The position numbers and the translations under genes were made by a program. A model generated the notes under the pieces. That model did no database searches and was not told the DNA's origin. It saw nothing but the letters and a program-made list of their open reading frames with translations. Below, one piece after another: positions 1 to 11,489 of a DNA stretch of 64,000 nucleotides (position 1 is its first letter; the number at the start of each line of letters is the position of its first letter). Source of the stretch: Berberis thunbergii. Lineage: Eukaryota; Streptophyta; Magnoliopsida; Ranunculales; Berberidaceae. The DNA is taken from positions 310,001 to 374,000 of the forward strand of contig QNQO01007575.1 in the NCBI GenBank assembly GCA_003290165.1, written 5' to 3'.

Positions 1-1616
1 TAAACCATAATTGCAAAAACCTGATTTCCTAGCATTTTTGTAAAATTTTTATCACAAAATCTAACACCATGTATATATATAATACATATAAATCACTTTG
101 GATTTGACACCAATTGGTTTGCGATGATTTAGTGTTCCATTACAAGCAAAAGGTGTACCAATGAAAAACATATATGGACTCCCTTAGACCCCACTCCTTC
201 CCTCAAAACCCTAAATCAATTGGTCTTTGCCATCTCACAAACACATTCTCCTTTAGATGGGAAAGGGTCAATCAGTTGAAAGGCTTTAATTCATAATTTG
301 CATGTGCGCATTAATAATAAAATAATTGATTTTATTCTTTATATCAATCATCGTCATCATTAAAGCCTATTCTTGATATATTTTCAGAGTCGGCTTCATA
401 GATTTTGGTTCTCAAAGTAATACGGTATTCTCACATATCCTCGCCTAATCCAAACTCAATGATGTTTCTATCATCAAAGCTCATTTTATTCTTTATATAT
501 AAATTTAATTTTTAAAATGATTCACAATACTAATTACTTGTTGGCATGCATTAATTTATAAATCATAAAGTAAGTAAGTACAGACCATTGCAGGTGGCCA
601 TAACTTTGAAATTACTAAATAATAATAATGATAATGATAATCTTCATTAAAAGGTACATGCATTCAACAATTATATTAGTTCATAATTTCTTTTTCTTTC
701 ATCAACATCGGAAGCAATTGCTTCAAGTTGTTTTCTAAAGTATAATTACTTTTAAATTTTTTTATGAAATAAAATTAAGTATTTTATAAGATTGTGGTGG
801 ATAGCACAAAAAATCTTTCATCTTTTCAAGCAAACCAATATTGGAAATCGTATTATAGTCAAGCAATCAAAATGATGTTTGCTAATTGTTTCTTCTACAT
901 GATTGATAGCACACACAAATTTTCGATTGTTTATACAATTATAGGTGAAGACTTTTTGTAGTTTACGAAACCAAAGATGGAGATTTGAGATAAAAATAGA
1001 CTTAAAATGAATCAAAATGATATAATTCTTGTTGTGCTAATTTTTAAAACATTTGCGTCCTGGGTAGATATTGAATTTAAAATATTTAACATTTCCGCAA
1101 TTTATTTATGTTTTAGCATGTTACACCGAATTGATCAAATCTCCTTCGCACAAAACTCTTAACAGCCCGTTTAAAAAGAATGCATGTTTACATTATTTCT
1201 TGAGGGTAAAGCTTTCAAATCGGAAGTAAAATGCCCTTTTAAGGTCTTGATTTGGTAGTGTTTACTCCCTGAACTGAAAATGGAATTTGGAGTCTCCCAG
1301 TGGATTCTCTTACAATACCAGTTAATTGTATTTATTCAAAGAGTTCAAGACACCTGAAAACTAGGGATGGCAGACTGATAAGTATGGTCCATTCTTTTTT
1401 GTGAATTTAGAATGGATCAAGAAAAGAAAATTTGCCAAGGATATGACAGCTCGACGGTTAGAGTTTGACGGATGGTGCTATTAAGTCATGGGTTCAAACC
1501 CAACTTAAAAAAATCCCTGATATAACATGCACGGTAAACATCCCTAGTGAAAACATGCAATTTTTCACTGTATTCGAAATCTAAAAATGAGGATAACTTG
1601 AAGACTTGTCACTTAC
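1..1616. other. Non-coding stretch, probably intron of the ATL-like gene
   Basis: No exon was recognised on either strand. The donor at the end of the neighbouring ATL-like exon 2 points into this region, so it is best read as that gene's second intron running off the left edge. It is AT-rich. Around 1440-1520 there is a possible decayed tRNA-derived SINE: a B-box-like GGTTCAAACCC follows a weak A-box-like stretch. I see no target duplication, so I do not call it as a separate element. Confidence 0.4.
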
Positions 1617-2058
1617 TGTGATTCCGTGGTTCTCAAATCCTCATCAAACATGATCACTGGTAGCTTCTCTTTAAGCTCTTCTTTCAAAACACCCTCAAAA
1701 GGCTACCAAAAAATAGAACTAAGTTAATAATTCAAACATATTAATATAATCTTTCAAAAACAAATATAAATAATAGAATATTAAGAGAGTGAGTGAAAGA
1801 CTGTACCAAAGGATTAAGTGTTGTTGGTTGATGATGCAAAGTTCTTGGGATTGTAGGAGTAGTAGTAGTAGTAGGAAGGGTGGAATCTCTTCTTCTCTTA
1901 AGATAAAAGAGATAAAACAAGAGGAAAAGAATGATTGAGAAGAGGATTGGGACTGAAAATATAAAGGCTTGATAGAGCTTGAGTTGGAGTGCTTGAGGAT
2001 AGAGGTGAGAAGAAGAAGAAGAAGAAGGGTTTGGAGTTTGAGGAGGAACACCACCCAT
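1617..2058 (-). CDS. ATL-type RING-H2 finger protein, 5' part only (2 exons)
   Basis: Likely a membrane-anchored RING-H2 E3 ubiquitin ligase of the ATL family, close to Arabidopsis ATL58/59 by memory of the family. Exon 1 (2058-1807) encodes 84 residues: a Ser-rich start, then LKLYQAFIFSVPI, which begins a transmembrane helix ending in a KRRR stop-transfer cluster. Exon 2 (1702-1617) opens PFEGVLKEELKEKLPVIMF and ends TTESQ, the segment that normally leads straight into the RING CxxC. The acceptor (TTTTTGGTAG) and both donors (GTACAG, GTAAGT) are good and the frame is continuous. The start is the ATG at 2058; an upstream in-frame GTG at 2070 is not credible. No Cys/His RING exon is visible from 1 to 1616, so it lies beyond the edge or has been lost. 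Confidence 0.6.
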
Positions 2059-2350
2059 CACAGTCTCCACTAATGCTAGCTCCTTCTCCTAATGAACAAA
2101 AGTATGGGATGGATGGCTTGGCTTCTCTAATGATTTTGGAGTCATGTTGATCCAATTTATGGAGAAGAAATTCCTAGTGTTGAGGGAGGGAGTTTAAGGT
2201 TTTAGCTACTCCACTAATAAGGAATAGACCACCAATAATGTAAATAATTTTCTTAGATATATACATATATTTTTTAATTAAGCTGTTGATTCTTTTTATT
2301 TATTTATTAATCCATGTTCGAAGGCTACATGATTAATTTTATTTATTAAT

Positions 2351-2374
2351 CCCCCCCCCCCCCCCCCCCCCCCC
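2351..2374. repeat. Homopolymer run of 24 C
   Basis: An uninterrupted run of 24 cytosines (guanines on the other strand) sits between ATTTATTAAT and AAGCTTCC. In otherwise AT-rich DNA this is exceptional. It may be a real G-tract able to form quadruplex-type structures. Its length is the kind of value that assembly or sequencing often gets wrong. Confidence 0.95.
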
Positions 2375-3235
2375 AAGCTTCCTCCTCCCTAACAATTCTT
2401 CATTCAAAGCCCTTTCCTCACCAAAATCCCAAATCCTCAAAAGCATAGACCCAAAAACCCCCACACCTCATAATGTTAATAATCAGAGCTCTAAGCCACC
2501 AGCTCTAGTCCCATTATCCAAACCTTTTGTAGATATTGGAGGAAACCCATGTCAACAGCAGCATCTCAGTGGAGAAATTGGGTTATGGGTCTAGTTGTTT
2601 TGAAGCCCAAGAAGTTCTAAATTTTGATTATGGGTCTTATTATTTTGAAGACCTAGAAGTTTTGATGAGCAAGAAGTTCTGAAAAAGCACTAATAGCACC
2701 ACCACCACTGAACTGAAACCATTTTCAAGGAAAGGTGTGTCCACTGAACTTAAATCATTTAGTTTTAAAAAAACTCGTTTAAATGATGATAATCACCTCG
2801 ATCATCTGACAACTCCAGCAAATAAGTTGAAGTTTGTGTCTCAATTTGATTATATCAATATCACAAACACCAATACCACCAGCACTACTACTACATCAAC
2901 TACACCCCTATTGAGGCTTCATTTTCTCCTGAAATATAATGTTAATTTTCTTTGAACTTGAGCTCAACAACAACAACAACACCTACTTGTTTTGGTGTTG
3001 GTCATGTTCTTTCTAGGGTAACTGACAAGAGGAAATGCAAGTCAAGAGGGATACTCACTGTAGGAAATGAGCTACGAGTTTGTAAAGATATGGTTACTTC
3101 TGCTCACAAAAATGCTAGTTTGATAGAGTTGGTAAATTATATTTGTAATTTTATTTTAAGAATTAAATTATCAGTAAAAAATTTGTGCCCCCCTTCGTCT
3201 GAAATCCAGGCTCCGCCCTTGGTCGTCACTTAATA
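2375..3235 (+). pseudogene. Decayed gene fragment, unknown plant protein, plus transposon-like tail
   Basis: Two short overlapping frames carry low-complexity Thr/Asn/Ser tracts and then a segment with KCKSRGILTVG at about 3030-3065. That resembles a C-R-P-R-G-I-L-T-V-G motif I recall from uncharacterised plant proteins, but I cannot name the family. Reading frames shift at about 2955 and the frame runs into AT-rich DNA at about 3140, so this looks like a dead fragment. From about 3185 the sequence GTGCCCCCC...CAGGCTCCGCCCTTG resembles the 3' ends of plant hAT or other interspersed elements. No promoter or complete gene structure can be built. Confidence 0.3.
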
Positions 3236-4719
3236 TTATCGTCACTTCCATCTCGCATGGAGATTTGCTTTCACTCCGGTTCATCACCTCCACCTTGCAT
3301 GAAGATTTGCTTTTGCTTTACCCCGGTCCAGTCCATCTGAGCAACTACATTTAATACCTGAAGACTTATCAGCGGTAGAACACATGTGCTCCTAATAATC
3401 CAGTAAAAACTCACAAAATCCTAACTAGTGAGTCTCAAACCCACGGCTTCTGACAAAGAGAGTGGATCTTCAACTATAAAATCTATAATACTATATAGTA
3501 GTTCTTTAATATTCGTTTAGTACAAATAAATATGTTCTCTTATCAAGAACATATGATGATGTCCTATCTTTTTCAAGGTGAAAAGCCAATAACTCCCACT
3601 AAAATATTGGGCCCCTTCAACTAACTCACTCCCAAGCCCATTTATTATATGCCAACGGCAATAATAAATTTATAATAATAAATTTATATATCTCCACTTT
3701 GAGTATTAAAAAATAAAAATAAAAAAATGGTTTTATATATATAAAAAAAATGGTTTATGGATTCTAGGAATCATAATATGTTGTGTTAGGGTTAGGGGAA
3801 GGTTTGATGAACCTATCTAACATTGGCATTGATAGATATTTTTCATCAAAAACCCTAATCTAGAACTAGGCATTTGTGGAGGTTATAATTAATGTGAACT
3901 ACTATTATACCCACCCACCTCCTTTGTTTATTTATCTATTTTTGTAAAATAATTGCTAAAATGGAGTTTTTGAAGAAAAAATTTATAGCAGCTTAACCAC
4001 AAATATTAGTTTTTGAGTTTAATATTAATCATTAAAATTTGAGTAGGTTTAGGTAGATCATCTTTTGGTCAGGGTTAAGCTCTTTTACACTTTTATCAAT
4101 TTTCTTTAAAACACAATCACAAATATCATTTATAAAATATGTAAAAGTATAAAAGAGCCTAACCCTAACAAAAAAAATAGTTGAAAGCGCCTGACTGACT
4201 AGAATTATTGTTCAATTTTTGCTTTAGCTTAGACCTACAAAACAAATAACTTTTTTTATTTATTTTTATTTCTTCTCAAGGTCCTACATCTCTATATATA
4301 TCCCTTTCCCTTTCTTGGCATGCTTTTATACAATTACAAGTGTGCTTCTAGTGATAGAGATTTCCTCACTCACTATTGAAGTTGGATCATGATCTAGGGT
4401 TCTTATAGTCTCCCTTCCATCTCTTTTTTTAAAGTGGGGATGAAAAGAGATAAGATTTAATTGCACTTCAACACTATTTTTCAACACTATTTATCTTCAT
4501 GGATTTCTTCTTCTCTCAATGAATACATGAAGACTGTATCTTTCAATCTATCTTGCATAAATGTTTTTGTGTCGATTGAAACAAAGCTCTCTTCATTTTG
4601 TACCTAATCAAAGGAGAATGACAACTCCATAAGATTTTGTAAAAATCAGGAAAAAAAAAAAAAAAAAAAAAAAAGTAGTTCAACTAACTTCACTTAATGT
4701 GAAAGCAACTTAAAATAAA
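3236..4719. other. Intergenic, nothing recognised
   Basis: AT-rich DNA with short TAATAATAAATTTATA-type repeats near 3660-3690 and an A run at about 4651-4673. The best stretch looks like random open frame. No gene, RNA or complete element was recognised. Confidence 0.5.
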
Positions 4720-4896
4720 GAGGAATTCTAAATGTCGAGGGAAAGGGCGAGGAAAGACACGTGGCGGGGTGGGGACCGTCCATCCCGCTCGAGATGCGCG
4801 CACCAAAAATGACGGCACGCATCTCGAGCGGGGTGGACGGTTCCCACCCCGCCACATGTCTTTCCTCGCCCTTTCCCTCGACATTTAGAATTTCTC
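4720..4896. mobile_element. GC-rich palindromic MITE, copy A (9-bp TSD)
   Basis: A 177-base element whose two halves are near-perfect reverse complements, leaving only a short AT-containing loop around 4801-4816. The left end begins GAGGAATTCTAAATGTCGAG and the right end mirrors it with one mismatch. The direct repeat TAAAATAAA lies immediately outside both ends (4711-4719 and 4897-4905), a perfect 9-base target duplication typical of Mutator-like elements. Each arm contains repeated CGAGG units, a GGCGGGGTGGGGACCGTCCA block and CTCGAGATGCG near the loop. The element is far more GC-rich than its surroundings and has no coding capacity. Confidence 0.85.
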
Positions 4897-4905
4897 TAAA
4901 ATAAA

Positions 4906-5702
4906 TCAAAATTAGTAGTATTTAGGGTTAGTTTAATTGAGTGGCTTAATCTTTATGATTAGTGCTATAGAAAACATTAGTACAATGAACACTAACTTTT
5001 GTAATATACATTAGCTGACATATATGATTTAATAGCTCACCGATTCTTTTAATAAATATTTTAATCATTGGACGATATGATAAGAGTGTTTCGGGTAATT
5101 ATATGAGTTTGCTTCGAGAACAAAATAAAGCGAAAAAAAAATGTAAAACAATTGAGTGCTTTTAGGGAGTCTGGGTTTGTTGCCTGGGTTTGCCATCTGA
5201 CTGACATTTTTACACTTTTGGGTAGTAGGAAAAGGATTATTCAAGTATAAAAAGGAAAAGGAAAAAAATGAGATGAGAGGTACTTAGGGTAGTAGGGTGT
5301 GATTATTCAAGTAGAATAGGGGTTAATCTAATCTCAATTCGCATCATTGAATCAATCTACAACTTGTCCAAATCGAAGTTGAGCCCTATCAATTCATCCC
5401 ATGGGCTAAAGTATTTGGGTTGACTTCGAGTTAAGTTTAAGTAAATAGCTTATATGGTTTAAATCTCACGTCTTGAGTTCTATATCAACCTTGCAGCACG
5501 CTTGCTTTTCAAAAAAAAAAAAAAAAAAAAAAATACTGTAAGTAATCTGTCCGAGTTTAAGACTAACAATAATACCAATCCAACCCATACGCTCGTCATT
5601 TATCGAACTTTTGATTGGGATGGATTACCCAAATGGGTCAAAATTCGGGTCGACCCGAACTGATCCATTTGGGTGGTCTAAAGGGATCAGTTCGTTCTTA
5701 TC
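4906..5702. other. Upstream region of the RPS6 locus
   Basis: No gene is seen. An A run occurs near 5510-5533 after a tRNA-like or retroelement-like stretch. Just before the RPS6 exon, at about 5640-5690, an inverted-repeat-like block (CGGGTCGACCCGA, then GATCCATTTGGGTGG and AAAGGGATCAG) suggests a transposon end next to the gene. Confidence 0.35.
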
Positions 5703-6452
5703 ATGGCGAACAAACCTGTTCTCTATAACCTCTCTTCGCCCTCTCACTCTCTGTTTCACTCTCTCTTCAGCAATGGCCACTTCTTCAGCAACACTCACTT
5801 CCACCTCCTTCTTTCCCAAACGCTTCAACACCATCACCACCTCCTCCTCCTCCTCCCTAGCAACCCCTTCAACCATCTCTCCTTCAATCGAGCCTCCAAG
5901 TCCCTCAATCAGAGAAGAACCCACCACCCATTAACCATCAAAGCCATGAATTTGGAATTTTATGGGTCATTCTTCGAAGGAGGAATGAATGACAACGACA
6001 TACTCATGTCCACAGCTGTTGGCGCCACCTCCACTGCAGTGGCAGAGGAGCCCCAGTGTCCCCCTGGGCTTCGCCAGTATGACATGTCTGAGGATGAACG
6101 TTTCACTCTCATTCAGAAGTATGAAGAGGTAATTCAGTGTTATCAGAATCACCCCTTTATTGCAAGCTTTCATTTTTATGACTACTTTGGTTGCTATGTT
6201 TGTCGAATTGGTTGTGTGGGTTTTGTTTATATGTTTTGATTCGTTGGGTATATTTGTTTCTTTTAATTTGGGTTAAATTCTGGGCGTTTTTGTGGTTCTC
6301 CTGCTATGTTTGATTGGCATTGGGTCGGAATTTTCGTGTTGAAATTGAGTGCATTTATGTTGTTATGTTTCAAGAGTCTGTTTTCAAGTTATTATTAGTT
6401 GTGTACTCTATTAGTTTGAAGAATGTAGGTGGTTAAGTTCATAAGTAAGTTA

Positions 6453-7154
6453 GAGGGTGTTTGTTTTTTCTTTTGAGAAGTTTCAATAAGAAGTGGGCCA
6501 CCTTGTTTAGAGTCTCTGTTTTTAGTTCTGATCAGAAGTTCGACGTAAGCACCAGGGAGGTGCTGATCACTTAGCATTGAATGCTGACTAAAAAATTATT
6601 CTAATAGTAACTTTAAAATCATTTTGAAACGACAAATAATGTCCACATCTTCCTAAAAATAGTAGGGCCAAATTTTGAAGGCACACCTTTATTATCTTCT
6701 CCAAGCATTGTTGTTCTACCTACCTTCACAAGGACTCTTCAATGATAAGAAACTTATCTCGTTTCTCTCATTCATCTTTGTGTTTTTTTCTTTGTATTTT
6801 CCAAGCTTTTCTTCATCTCTCCAACTCTCCCTCTCATGTATATTTTTCGAGTTTTCATTACGTAGCATGTAATTTCATTATGTAGTTTGTAGTTTTGAAA
6901 GCCTTGACAAATATAATTGATCGCCATCATATTTGTTGGGTTTCCAACACACCATTTCTTCATTCCTGTATGTGTCTCCTCAGTGAGGTAAAATTATCAA
7001 ACAGTTCTCATTTAGCATTTAAAAACAAACACTTTTTAATTTTACCGCTTCTAATCAGTAGCCCATCCAGAAGCAAAACAAACACTTAATTCAGAAGCTC
7101 ATTTAGAACTTCTAACTTCAGTTAGAATTTCTAACCACTTCAAAAAACGCCACC
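6453..7154. mobile_element. PIF/Harbinger-like MITE, copy 1, in RPS6 intron
   Basis: A 702-base non-coding element bounded by TTA on both sides (6450-6452 and 7155-7157). It begins GAGGGTGTTTGTTTTTT and ends AAAAAACGCCACC, an imperfect terminal inverted repeat. Internal blocks such as TTAGTTCTGATCAGAAGTT and the AAGCACCA...TGATCACTTAGCA segment recur in the copy starting at 16372, which supports a family. The TTA target duplication suggests PIF/Harbinger, but the ends are diverged. Confidence 0.55.
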
Positions 7155-7756
7155 TTAGTCTCTATGTCTGTGGCTCGCATTAGAGAAATTTGATAACCTA
7201 TAGAGTTGTCGTTGGCATTCTGCTCTATGTGCCCATTGCAATCCATAAAGTGTGCCTTGGGTGATCAATTATGTTAAAATGCCTTTTGTCACTTCATGTT
7301 ATTAGTTTTGAATCCCGTCCCAGCAGAGTCCCCTGAGTACTCAAGTTCACATGCTTGAGTACTTCATTTCACCTGCCTTATGCTCATGCTTTTTCTATAC
7401 CAGACTTTACTTAAGTTGCAAATTCATGAACATGAAATGCCAAACTCGTTTTCTGCATATCTAAAACATTGAATATCGATTTTAAATATCTTTCATAAAG
7501 CTTTCCAGGAATATTTATTCGATCAATCTATAACTTTATAAAATTTTTGAGTATCAAGTTTACTCTCCCTCGAAAATATTTGTTTCTCATTTGGGCTACG
7601 TAATATTTTCATTATTAATCTACTTGAAACTTCATTTAGAAATGGATTATTTTTCACTACTAATCGTTGCTGATTAGAACATATATTTTAAATCTTGATT
7701 CAAAACTATCTATGTTTGTCTGTCAACGTCTTCCTTTATCATATACATGGGTAATT

Positions 7757-7895
7757 CATTGTGTTTGTTTATATTCCTCATGTCTTTGTAGTGCCCATCA
7801 TTGTGGTTATCTATGCCTGTCTTACTGTAATTATAGTGCCCGTCATTGTTGTTCTCTATATCTGCATTGTTGTAATTCTAGTGCCAGTCATTGTT
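7757..7895. repeat. Minisatellite, about 45-bp unit, about 3 copies
   Basis: Diverged tandem units starting AGTGCC(C/A)(A/G)TCATTGT and ending in a TGTAATTMT-type segment, spaced 45 bases apart (7790, 7835, 7880). A partial earlier unit begins near 7757. It lies inside the RPS6 intron. Because 45 is divisible by three, open frames persist through it, but these are not genes. Confidence 0.65.
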
Positions 7896-8909
7896 GAAGC
7901 TGTTCCGCAAGATAAAAGTGGCATTATAATGCGCTTGAGTAGAGTACATCATGGTTGGTGGGTCTGGAACTGTGTTGACAATTGGCAGATTTGGTTGTCA
8001 TTGGGGAGAGTATATAGGAACCACTTAGCACTCGATGCTTGTAGCCTAAACAATAACTTCAGATTCTACACTTATTAAGTCATATAAAATCAGAAGAATA
8101 CAAAATTATAGACTAACGTAGGTAGACAAACATATGTTTATGAAGTAACGTTAAGTTACTTTTTTTCAAATCAAATTTTCAATGCGGGAGGCGTTCACTT
8201 GTAGTCAACTCTCAACTAGGTATAGCAGCATGTTCAGCGTGAGAACATATGCACAAACTAACTAGTGGCCATGTTAGACTATTTCTCCTTCTATGTGATT
8301 TTTTTATTGAAAGGAACTATGATTGACAACGTTTGCAAAACATGTATACCAAGCCACAAATCATTGTATTATGTTGCTCACAGATTTTGTTGGTTGCAAT
8401 TGCCACAACTTCCTAATTATCTTATTCCTTTCTTTCCCTAACCACCGCCCGGTTCATTTAATCAGAATCCAGTGATGAAGATGGTGCCTAATAAGCAATT
8501 TGTTTGAGTGCTATATGAGTTTTGGAACCAAGTATCATTTTCATCTTTGGCATCATAAACATAAGTTTTTACTTTCTAATTTCAGGCCCAGGCAATACCA
8601 TTGACACTGAAGTTAGAACCTATAACAAGGTTCAACCGCAAAACACCCTTACTAAGTCAGGAAGGTCACTCAACATTTGATACTTCATTACAAGTTCCAT
8701 GGAACATAAGTTTTACACTTTCTAATTTCATGGAACTATTTCTTTTTTCCTCAATCATCACTTTTTTTTTTTGTCATTGGCATTTCTAAGTGACAAAGGA
8801 AACAACTTTAGTCTTGACCTAGCTTTTTCTTATGCTTTCACTCCAAAGTTGCCAACAACCATCTAGTACAGAATGGAAGCCTGGAGTTGGAGAAGAGGAG
8901 GAATGAAAT

Positions 8910-9718
8910 TAGGGGTGGGTATCCCATCCCGTGATCCCGTTCTCGTCCCGATTTTTTTGGGTCTTAATGAGATTGAATAATTTCATCCTGATCCCTTCCC
9001 GTCCCGATCTAGAATGAGATGGGATGGTATGAAGATTTTCAATCCCGCCAATTCCGTCCCGAGCTAATTTTTCAATATTTATTATTAATATTTTTATTTA
9101 TTTATTTATTTTGGGATTGCAATATTAGTGTAATTGAAGAAAAATGAATTTATTTGAAATCAGTGTAATTGATATTAGTCTATATCTACAACTACTTGAT
9201 GTTGGTTTATTTCTAGAATTCTAAATGAATTATTTAATTGCAAACTCTTTAAAACTCAAAATGGGATTGCTAACTACATTGGAGAGTTTTATTTCGTGTC
9301 AAGACAATGAATTTAATGACTATTTTTTTAAAGCAATAATGAAACATTCTTCTTAGCACCCCAAATCTACTCATTCTTTTGTTTACTATTCGAAACAGTA
9401 GAACAGGTCCACCATTGCCATTATATTGTCCACCTCTTAGTCATTCAAAACTCTGCAGAAATTTTAATTATAGGGTGAATTTCAGCTATCATTTATGGTA
9501 GTTTATTATGATATTGCATACTCAATCTAAGGCTATCATTTATGTGTAGCTCTACGAATTGCCTTTGCCTCTTTTTAACTAAGCAAATTGGGTCTTGGGT
9601 AAGCAGTAATTTGTCAAAAAATGAGAGCACGCTGATCCCGTCCCGTCTCAATCCCGTATGAACGGGATGGGATAGGGATGGGTCTATCTCGTCCCATCCT
9701 GTCCCGTGCCCACCCCTA
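8910..9718. mobile_element. Non-autonomous hAT element, 809 bp, 8-bp TSD
   Basis: The ends are TAGGGGTGGG and CCCACCCCTA, a perfect 10-base terminal inverted repeat. The 8-base direct repeat AATGAAAT flanks it exactly (8902-8909 and 9719-9726). Both features are diagnostic of hAT transposons. Next to each end are clustered ATCCCGTCCCG/CGGGATGGGAT motifs, the usual arrangement of subterminal transposase-binding repeats. There is no transposase frame, so it depends on a partner in trans. It sits in the RPS6 intron. Confidence 0.9.
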
Positions 9719-9726
9719 AATGAAAT

Positions 9727-11267
9727 GATTGGATTTTGGTAGTTAATGCCTTGTTGGGTTTCAGCCCTTCAAAAATGAGGGCCTATGACATTTTCTTGAT
9801 TTTAAGTAGTCTAGAAAGAAAGAAGAAGAATCTTCAAGGTAGAAGTAGTATGAGCACCCATTACTTAAAGTTGGTTTGAAAGAAAATAAAATTTGGGAAA
9901 ACAGTGCAGACAAGGAAAGAAAGGGAGGGAAAAGGGAGCATCTTAGGATGACTTTGAGCCAAAATGCTCACTATTACATGAGTTTAGGTTCACACTTAAA
10001 GAATTTCCACTCGGAGCTTAAGTGTGTGAGATACCTCCTGATGCAACCATCACCTGTCCATGGGTTGTGTGCCTTTCTAGCACACCACTCCCCCTCATTG
10101 AATTGATTAAGAGTGCCAGAACCAGGAAATGGGGAGGGTTGGAGTTTATGGATCCAATCTGGCCCAACCCAATTCCCATGTGTTGAGAACAGACATTTTG
10201 TTGCTCGCAAAGGCCTGTTCCTGGGGGCCTAATAGATCAGATGTGCTGGGTTCTTGAGCAGCATTTGGGATTATATCAGGTGGGATTGGTCATACCTGCA
10301 GACTGCAGTTATATGCAAAAGAAACAACTCGATCTGAGCATAGGAGGGAGAGTGGTGGATTACAGAACTTGAATCTGGTAGAGAATTGTTGATTTTCTGT
10401 GGATGATGTAGCATCCACCAGCCTGAATGTAATGAATTTGATATTATTTTAGATAATGTAGCTGATGTTGATTGGTGGAAGGATGAAAGGGATTGGGGCT
10501 GATCTTTTTAGGGTGGATAGGAAGCGCAGAACACATAGGCCTGTTGCGAATTAATGAATGGTCCTTGTTATTTTGGGTTTGGAGAGCTGCAGAGGTGTAG
10601 TGTAGCTTAAAATTTTTGCGGCTTTTGTTGTTGTTGTAGGGGGGGAGTGTGCAAGAACTGTTTGAGCCTCTCTGGTTGTTGGCTTTCCCGGAGGATTTTT
10701 CTCTATTTCTTTGATTCTCCCTCTCGCCTTTTTTTAAAGAAGACAAATAAAATCCTTTAACCAAATCCTTGTATATGAAATTTTCAACTTGTAGTTGTAG
10801 ATAGAGATTCTCTATACTAGTTCCATTTTATATATCTAGTGTCATTTTCCCAATTTGCACACAAATAGTGGCATGATTTTATGAGCTGCAGCAGAAACTC
10901 TCTTCATCAAGGAGGCCTTTCATTGATAGAGATGAATGGAAGAGTGAAGTATGATTTTTTTAGTCAATTTTATGATATTCAGGCTTCTTAATGGCTTCAT
11001 ATTAGACACTTGTTGTTACTTAAGATATTCAGCCAAAGAACGTGGAAATTGTGGAACCTACTAATTTTCATATACCTTATTTAAAGTAACTTTAGTAGGT
11101 TTGCTTCATCCATGCTACATTTTTTTTTTGGATAAAGATTCAAATTTATATTTACATGAAAAACTCGTCATCTTAGTCTTATTATATTTTATGGGATCCG
11201 GTCTTCTTAACGCCTTTGTCCTTCTACTGTTAAAGTTGATAAAGTGTGATATGGTGTTTTGATACAG
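9727..11267. other. Remainder of RPS6 intron 1
   Basis: No exon, RNA gene or complete mobile element was recognised. The intron ends in the acceptor GTTTTGATACAG directly before TTGATCATCGC of exon 2. Confidence 0.5.
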
Positions 11268-11489
11268 TTGATCATCGCTGGGGGTGGCATCTATGTGGAG
11301 GTGTTCAACCGAGGTGTCATTCCACTTGCCTACAGTATCAAGAAGAAAAACACAGCAGGAGAAACCAACACCTATTTTGATGGTATCTTCCATCTTTTCA
11401 CTTATTTCACCAAACCTGAGTCGGTCACTGATCTTGAGAAGCGCCTGAACACCGATGATTATATCATCAGATTATCCATCTTTAAATAA

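Larger units (their letters stand above)
5703..11489 (+). pseudogene. RPS6: Chloroplast 30S ribosomal protein bS6 (RPS6-alpha), damaged two-exon copy
   Basis: bS6c is a small-subunit protein of the plastid ribosome, nuclear-encoded and imported. Exon 1 (to 6128) carries GSFFEGG, EEPQCPPGLRQY and DMSEDER...QKYEE. Exon 2 (11268-11489) carries GGGIYVEVFNRGVIPLAYS and ETNTYFDGIF...LFTYFTKPES. The splice joins QKYEE to LIIAGGG in frame. Four defects are visible. The Ser/Thr-rich transit peptide starting at the ATG at 5773 is in a different frame from the mature part. The first beta strand is missing: plant homologues have about seven residues (TMAVLRP-like) between QY and DMSEDER. The conserved basic C-terminus is cut by TAA directly after FK, with KKR still readable after it. 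The frame from 5703 gives an unusual His/Leu-rich leader. The introns are kept, so this is a duplicated rather than a processed copy. It could still be transcribed; I judge it probably non-functional. Confidence 0.7.

Noticed and set aside
2068..2070. Upstream in-frame GTG as the ATL-like start
   Set aside because: Plant nuclear genes start at ATG with very few exceptions; the first in-frame ATG is at 2058.
7667..8078. Cys/Val-rich frames at 7.7-8.1 kb
   Set aside because: They are produced by the 45-bp minisatellite, whose period is a multiple of three.
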